Below are positions 39,800 to 42,880 of a stretch of 42,880 bases of DNA, piece after piece (positions within the stretch are counted from its first letter, which is position 1; each line of letters opens with the position of its first letter). The translations under genes were made by a program, and so were the position numbers. This DNA is from Dehalococcoidia bacterium. GTDB taxonomy: Bacteria; Chloroflexota; Dehalococcoidia; GIF9; JAUXIO01. The notes under the pieces are model-generated. The model was not told where the DNA came from and ran no database searches. It was given only the letters and a program-made list of their open reading frames with translations. The DNA is taken from contig JAUXIO010000006.1 of assembly GCA_030620975.1 (NCBI GenBank), positions 1-42,880 of the forward strand, in the 5' to 3' direction.

Positions 39800-39973
39800 A
39801 TGGATAAGGAAAGAAAATGTGCTTGGTGTGGGGAAACAATGTTACCTAAGGTAGACCGCAAGAAAAGCGATTTTGGAGACATAGTAGAGAGAAAATGTTC
39901 TAAGTGTGGCAAAGTGGTGGCGGTTTACCTTGAGTCAGAAGGGGAATTTCTCCCTAAGATGCGCTCATATTGA
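39800..39973 (+). CDS. 57-aa zinc-ribbon protein (not in supplied ORF track)
   Basis: MDKERKCAWCGETMLPKVDRKKSDFGDIVERKCSKCGKVVAVYLESEGEFLPKMRSY; two CxxC knuckles; AAGGAGG SD at 39787-39793. Confidence 0.75.
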   Translation: MDKERKCAWCGETMLPKVDRKKSDFGDIVERKCSKCGKVVAVYLESEGEFLPKMRSY

Positions 39974-40016
39974 ATTCTTGGAAGGATGCCCAAATCACAG
40001 AGAAAAGGAGAACTAA

Positions 40017-41240
40017 ATGGTAGAGAAAACTGAAACCAAAATGGCAGAAACATATATTACCGATGAACGGCTGACAGATTGGGAAAAAAGAATTGGGATG
40101 GATTTGCGCGTTGGCAATATTTACAACCAAAATGTGTCATACGAGGCAATAAGAAATTTTGCCAATGGAATAGGCGATGATAATCCATTATATCGAGACC
40201 CGGAGTATGCCAAGAAGACCAAATTTGGAGCGCTAGTAGCTTCTCCCGCTTGGCCAGGCAGCGTCTTTCCACATTGGGTGCTGCAGGGTTTGCCAGGAGT
40301 TCATGCTGACCACTCAGCTTCAGATTGGGAAAACCTAAAGCCAATATATGTCAACGACAAAATCACTCCAAAGTGCTACTTCGTGGGCTACGATGTAAAA
40401 AGCAGTAAGTTCGCCGGAAAGACTGCGTTTGAATACCAGAGGTTTGAGTACTGGAACCAGAAGAATGAACTAGTGTCCGTGGGACACAATTTGCTCGTAA
40501 GATATGAGAGGCAAACGGCAAAGAAAGCATCATCTGAAGGTAAGGGTAAATATGACGAGTTCCAGTTGCCTCATCCCTGGACCGAGGAAGAACTCAATAA
40601 GGTAGATGAAGATGCCCTGGCTGAGGAGATACGAGGCTCAAAGGTAAGATACTGGGAAGATGTGAAAGTTGGAGATGAGCTGAAGCCAGTGGTCAAAGGC
40701 CCCTTTGGCATGACAGATATAGTTGCTTACTGTGCTGGAGCAGCTCCAGTGCAGCTTGCCGCCCACGGCGTTCAACTTAAATTATATAAGAGGCACCCGG
40801 CGTGGGGCTTCCGGCATTCTGTAAACCATTCATGGGAACCCATCTACGCAGTTCACTACTTGCATGAGGCAGCTTGGGCTGCCGGCGCCCGCTATGCCTA
40901 CGATGTGGGAATTCAGAGGCATTGCTGGTTGGTCAATCTGCTCACTAACTGGATGGGCGACGAAGGCTGGATAAAATCATGCAATGCCCAGTACCGTCAG
41001 TTCGTATATCATTCAGATGTAGTATGGTTCACCGGCAAAGTCATCAAGAAATACGTTGATGAGAACGGGGAATACTGCGTGGATATCGAAACTCACGGCA
41101 TAAATCAGAGAAAAGCTGACACCATACCTGGTACTTCCACGGTAATTCTCCCATCGAGGGAGAAGGGAACCTGGCCCGTAGAGAAGAGATTGCCATCAAA
41201 GGAGTGGCGTGGCACAGGCAAGGGAGTTTACTTCGATTAG
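40017..41240 (+). CDS. MaoC/FAS1-like dehydratase-domain protein (double hot-dog)
   Basis: YEAIRNFANGIGDDNPLYRDPEYAKKTKFGALVASP N-terminal motif; second hot-dog-like half after RYWEDVKVGDELKPVVKGPFGMTDIVAYC. Confidence 0.8.
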   Translation: MVEKTETKMAETYITDERLTDWEKRIGMDLRVGNIYNQNVSYEAIRNFANGIGDDNPLYRDPEYAKKTKFGALVASPAWPGSVFPHWVLQGLPGVHADHSASDWENLKPIYVNDKITPKCYFVGYDVKSSKFAGKTAFEYQRFEYWNQKNELVSVGHNLLVRYERQTAKKASSEGKGKYDEFQLPHPWTEEELNKVDEDALAEEIRGSKVRYWEDVKVGDELKPVVKGPFGMTDIVAYCAGAAPVQLAAHGVQLKLYKRHPAWGFRHSVNHSWEPIYAVHYLHEAAWAAGARYAYDVGIQRHCWLVNLLTNWMGDEGWIKSCNAQYRQFVYHSDVVWFTGKVIKKYVDENGEYCVDIETHGINQRKADTIPGTSTVILPSREKGTWPVEKRLPSKEWRGTGKGVYFD

Positions 41241-41281
41241 TCTTGTCAATGCAGTAGTAAATTTTTAAAGGAGGGAACAGT

Positions 41282-42454
41282 ATGGAGCTTCGAGACATAA
41301 GGGATTTCGGTCTAAGCGAAGACCAAAAAATGGTAAGGCAGATGGCTATAGACTTCGGCGAGAAGGAGATATTGCCGGTCATAGAGGAATATGAAGCCGA
41401 GGGGCGCTACCCCAAAGACATCGTTAACAAGCTGGGTGAACTGGGCTTCCTAGGCCCTTTTGTTCCCCCGGAATATGGCGGCGCCGGCATGGACTTCCTG
41501 AGCTACGGTATAATCTGCGAGACAGTAGCTTATTACGACTGGGTATGCGCTTCAGCAATCTCAGTTCAAATGTCACTTGTGGGTTCCGGAATTCTGCGCT
41601 TCGGTACTGAGGAGCAGAAGCAAGAGTTCCTGGTACCTCTAGCCAGCGGGAAAAAGCAAGCTTCAGGTTCCCTCACTGAACCTAACGCTGGTACTGACCT
41701 AGCTAGCTTAACCACCAGGGCAGTGCGAGATGGTGATGACTATATCCTCAATGGCAATAAGACATACATCTCCCATGCCACCCACGCTGATATACTGCTT
41801 ACCTTAGCCACCACCGACCCAGCACTCAGGCACAAAGGTATCTGTGCCTTCTTGGTAGAAAACCCATCCCCAGGCATCAGCACCAGCAAGCTGCCTATAT
41901 GGGGCATGACCAGGGGTGATACCTGCGATGTGGCTTATGAAAATGTCCGCGTGCCAGCAAAGAATATGCTCCTCGGAGAAAACCGAGGCTGGACAGTCGT
42001 CATGGCAAACCTGGATACGGGAAGATACTCTGTGGCTTGTCGATGTATGGGGCAATCTCAATACTTCGTTGACCAGGCAATTGCCTATGCCAACCAAAGA
42101 GAAACATTTGGGACGTTAATACGCGAATACCAGATGGTCAAGGCAATGATCGCCGATATGGTGGTAAACACAGAGGCAGCCAGGTTGCTGTGCTACCGCG
42201 TTGGTCGTTTGAAGGATGCTGGAGAACAACGCACTGGCTTTGAGGCAGCTCAAGCTAAGCTCTTTGCCAGCGATACTGCAGTTAAGAGTGCCTTAGACTG
42301 CATCCAGATCCACGGCGGTGTTGGTGCGACCAAAGATTACTCCTTTGGACACAAGCTGCTCGAAGCGAAGGTGCTCCAGATCGGCGAGGGCACCAACCAG
42401 ATACAGAGAAGAATGATTGCCGACTACGCTTTAGGGATGCTAAAACAAAAGTAA
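41282..42454 (+). CDS. Acyl-CoA dehydrogenase
   Basis: GSLTEPNAGTDLASLTTRAV, YANQRETFGTLIREYQMVKAMIADM, IQIHGGVGATKDYSFGHKLLEAKVLQIGEGTNQIQRRMIA. Confidence 0.95.
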   Translation: MELRDIRDFGLSEDQKMVRQMAIDFGEKEILPVIEEYEAEGRYPKDIVNKLGELGFLGPFVPPEYGGAGMDFLSYGIICETVAYYDWVCASAISVQMSLVGSGILRFGTEEQKQEFLVPLASGKKQASGSLTEPNAGTDLASLTTRAVRDGDDYILNGNKTYISHATHADILLTLATTDPALRHKGICAFLVENPSPGISTSKLPIWGMTRGDTCDVAYENVRVPAKNMLLGENRGWTVVMANLDTGRYSVACRCMGQSQYFVDQAIAYANQRETFGTLIREYQMVKAMIADMVVNTEAARLLCYRVGRLKDAGEQRTGFEAAQAKLFASDTAVKSALDCIQIHGGVGATKDYSFGHKLLEAKVLQIGEGTNQIQRRMIADYALGMLKQK

Positions 42455-42495
42455 ATTGACTTAAGTGCTTGTAAAATAACTAGCCAATTAACGCC

Positions 42496-42530
42496 CTTAG
42501 AGGGCACTAGATAATCTAGTGCCCTCTAAG
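42496..42530. repeat. Perfect 17-bp inverted repeat (cttagagggcactagat-a-atctagtgccctctaag), stem-loop 3' of the acyl-CoA dehydrogenase
   Basis: Arms are exact reverse complements; no T-tract on either flank. Confidence 0.85.
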
Positions 42531-42870
42531 TTTGCAAAGCAAAAGCTCAAACTGCACTATTTGCAATATGCATTAAACAAGGCTGTCTTAAAATCCCCCC
42601 ATTACTTTATACAATATTTTGGCTTGCTGGATTGACTGCTGTAGATTCAAGGCCATTGGTTACCAACATAGCACTAAGCAATCCAACCATCAATTACAAC
42701 AGAAATATTTCTACATACGCAGGAGCCCCTCATCCCTCCCTGTCAGAACCACTTGTCGTTCCAAAGTTACGACTACATTCTGCACGGGCAGATATTTTGC
42801 TACTGCGGGCAATACAATTGCCAGTTAGTCAATAGTAAATATGAGCTGTTACATTTTGGAGAGAGTAAGA

Positions 42871-42880
42871 ATGAGATTAA
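42871..42880 (+). CDS. Possible start of a truncated downstream gene
   Basis: GGAGAGAG followed by ATGAGATTAA at window edge. Confidence 0.25.

Noticed and set aside
42619-42835. Two overlapping short ORFs near the window end
   Set aside because: No RBS, overlapping frames, no recognisable motifs; kept only as part of an unexplained intergenic region.
1-42880. CRISPR arrays, transposases, integrases, toxin-antitoxin or phage defence genes, tRNA genes
   Set aside because: Looked for repeats, characteristic protein motifs and tRNA-like sequence; none seen. A tRNAscan/Infernal run would be needed to exclude small RNAs formally.

Overview
This 42.9-kb window is dense, mostly vertically inherited bacterial chromosome. 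Gene content and style suggest a Chloroflexota/Dehalococcoidia-like organism, but that is inference only. I found no CRISPR array, transposase, phage module, rRNA or tRNA. Block A (+, ~1-9.4 kb): patatin-like C-terminus, dprA, topA, aroQ, Xaa-Pro peptidase, efp, PHP phosphoesterase, formyltransferase-like protein, COG4030-like HAD protein, PfkB kinase. Block B (-, 9.4-26.7 kb): a near-continuous co-directional run alaS-ruvX-aroE-sppA-aroC-aroKB(fusion)-CLC-acyl-CoA dehydrogenase-tgt-aspS-tig-clpP, followed by a Cat1-type CoA-transferase. Block C: lepA (+), then ROK kinase-glgA-glgC (-). Block D (32.5-42.5 kb): acyl-CoA metabolism genes around holA and ychF. It includes a single-chain alpha/beta CoA-transferase-fold protein that has lost the canonical catalytic Glu (IpdAB-like), a carboxyltransferase without a biotin-carboxylase partner, a second Cat1-like protein, a 57-aa zinc-ribbon ORF missing from the ORF track, a MaoC/FAS1-like double hot-dog protein and an acyl-CoA dehydrogenase. 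The most interesting leads are the fused Glu-less CoA-transferase-fold protein and its neighbouring catabolic operon; a formyltransferase whose only sensible start is CTG; EF-P with Arg32; a CLC protein with Val at the internal proton-glutamate position; and an acyl-CoA dehydrogenase whose catalytic Glu appears to have moved to the IVD/LCAD position.
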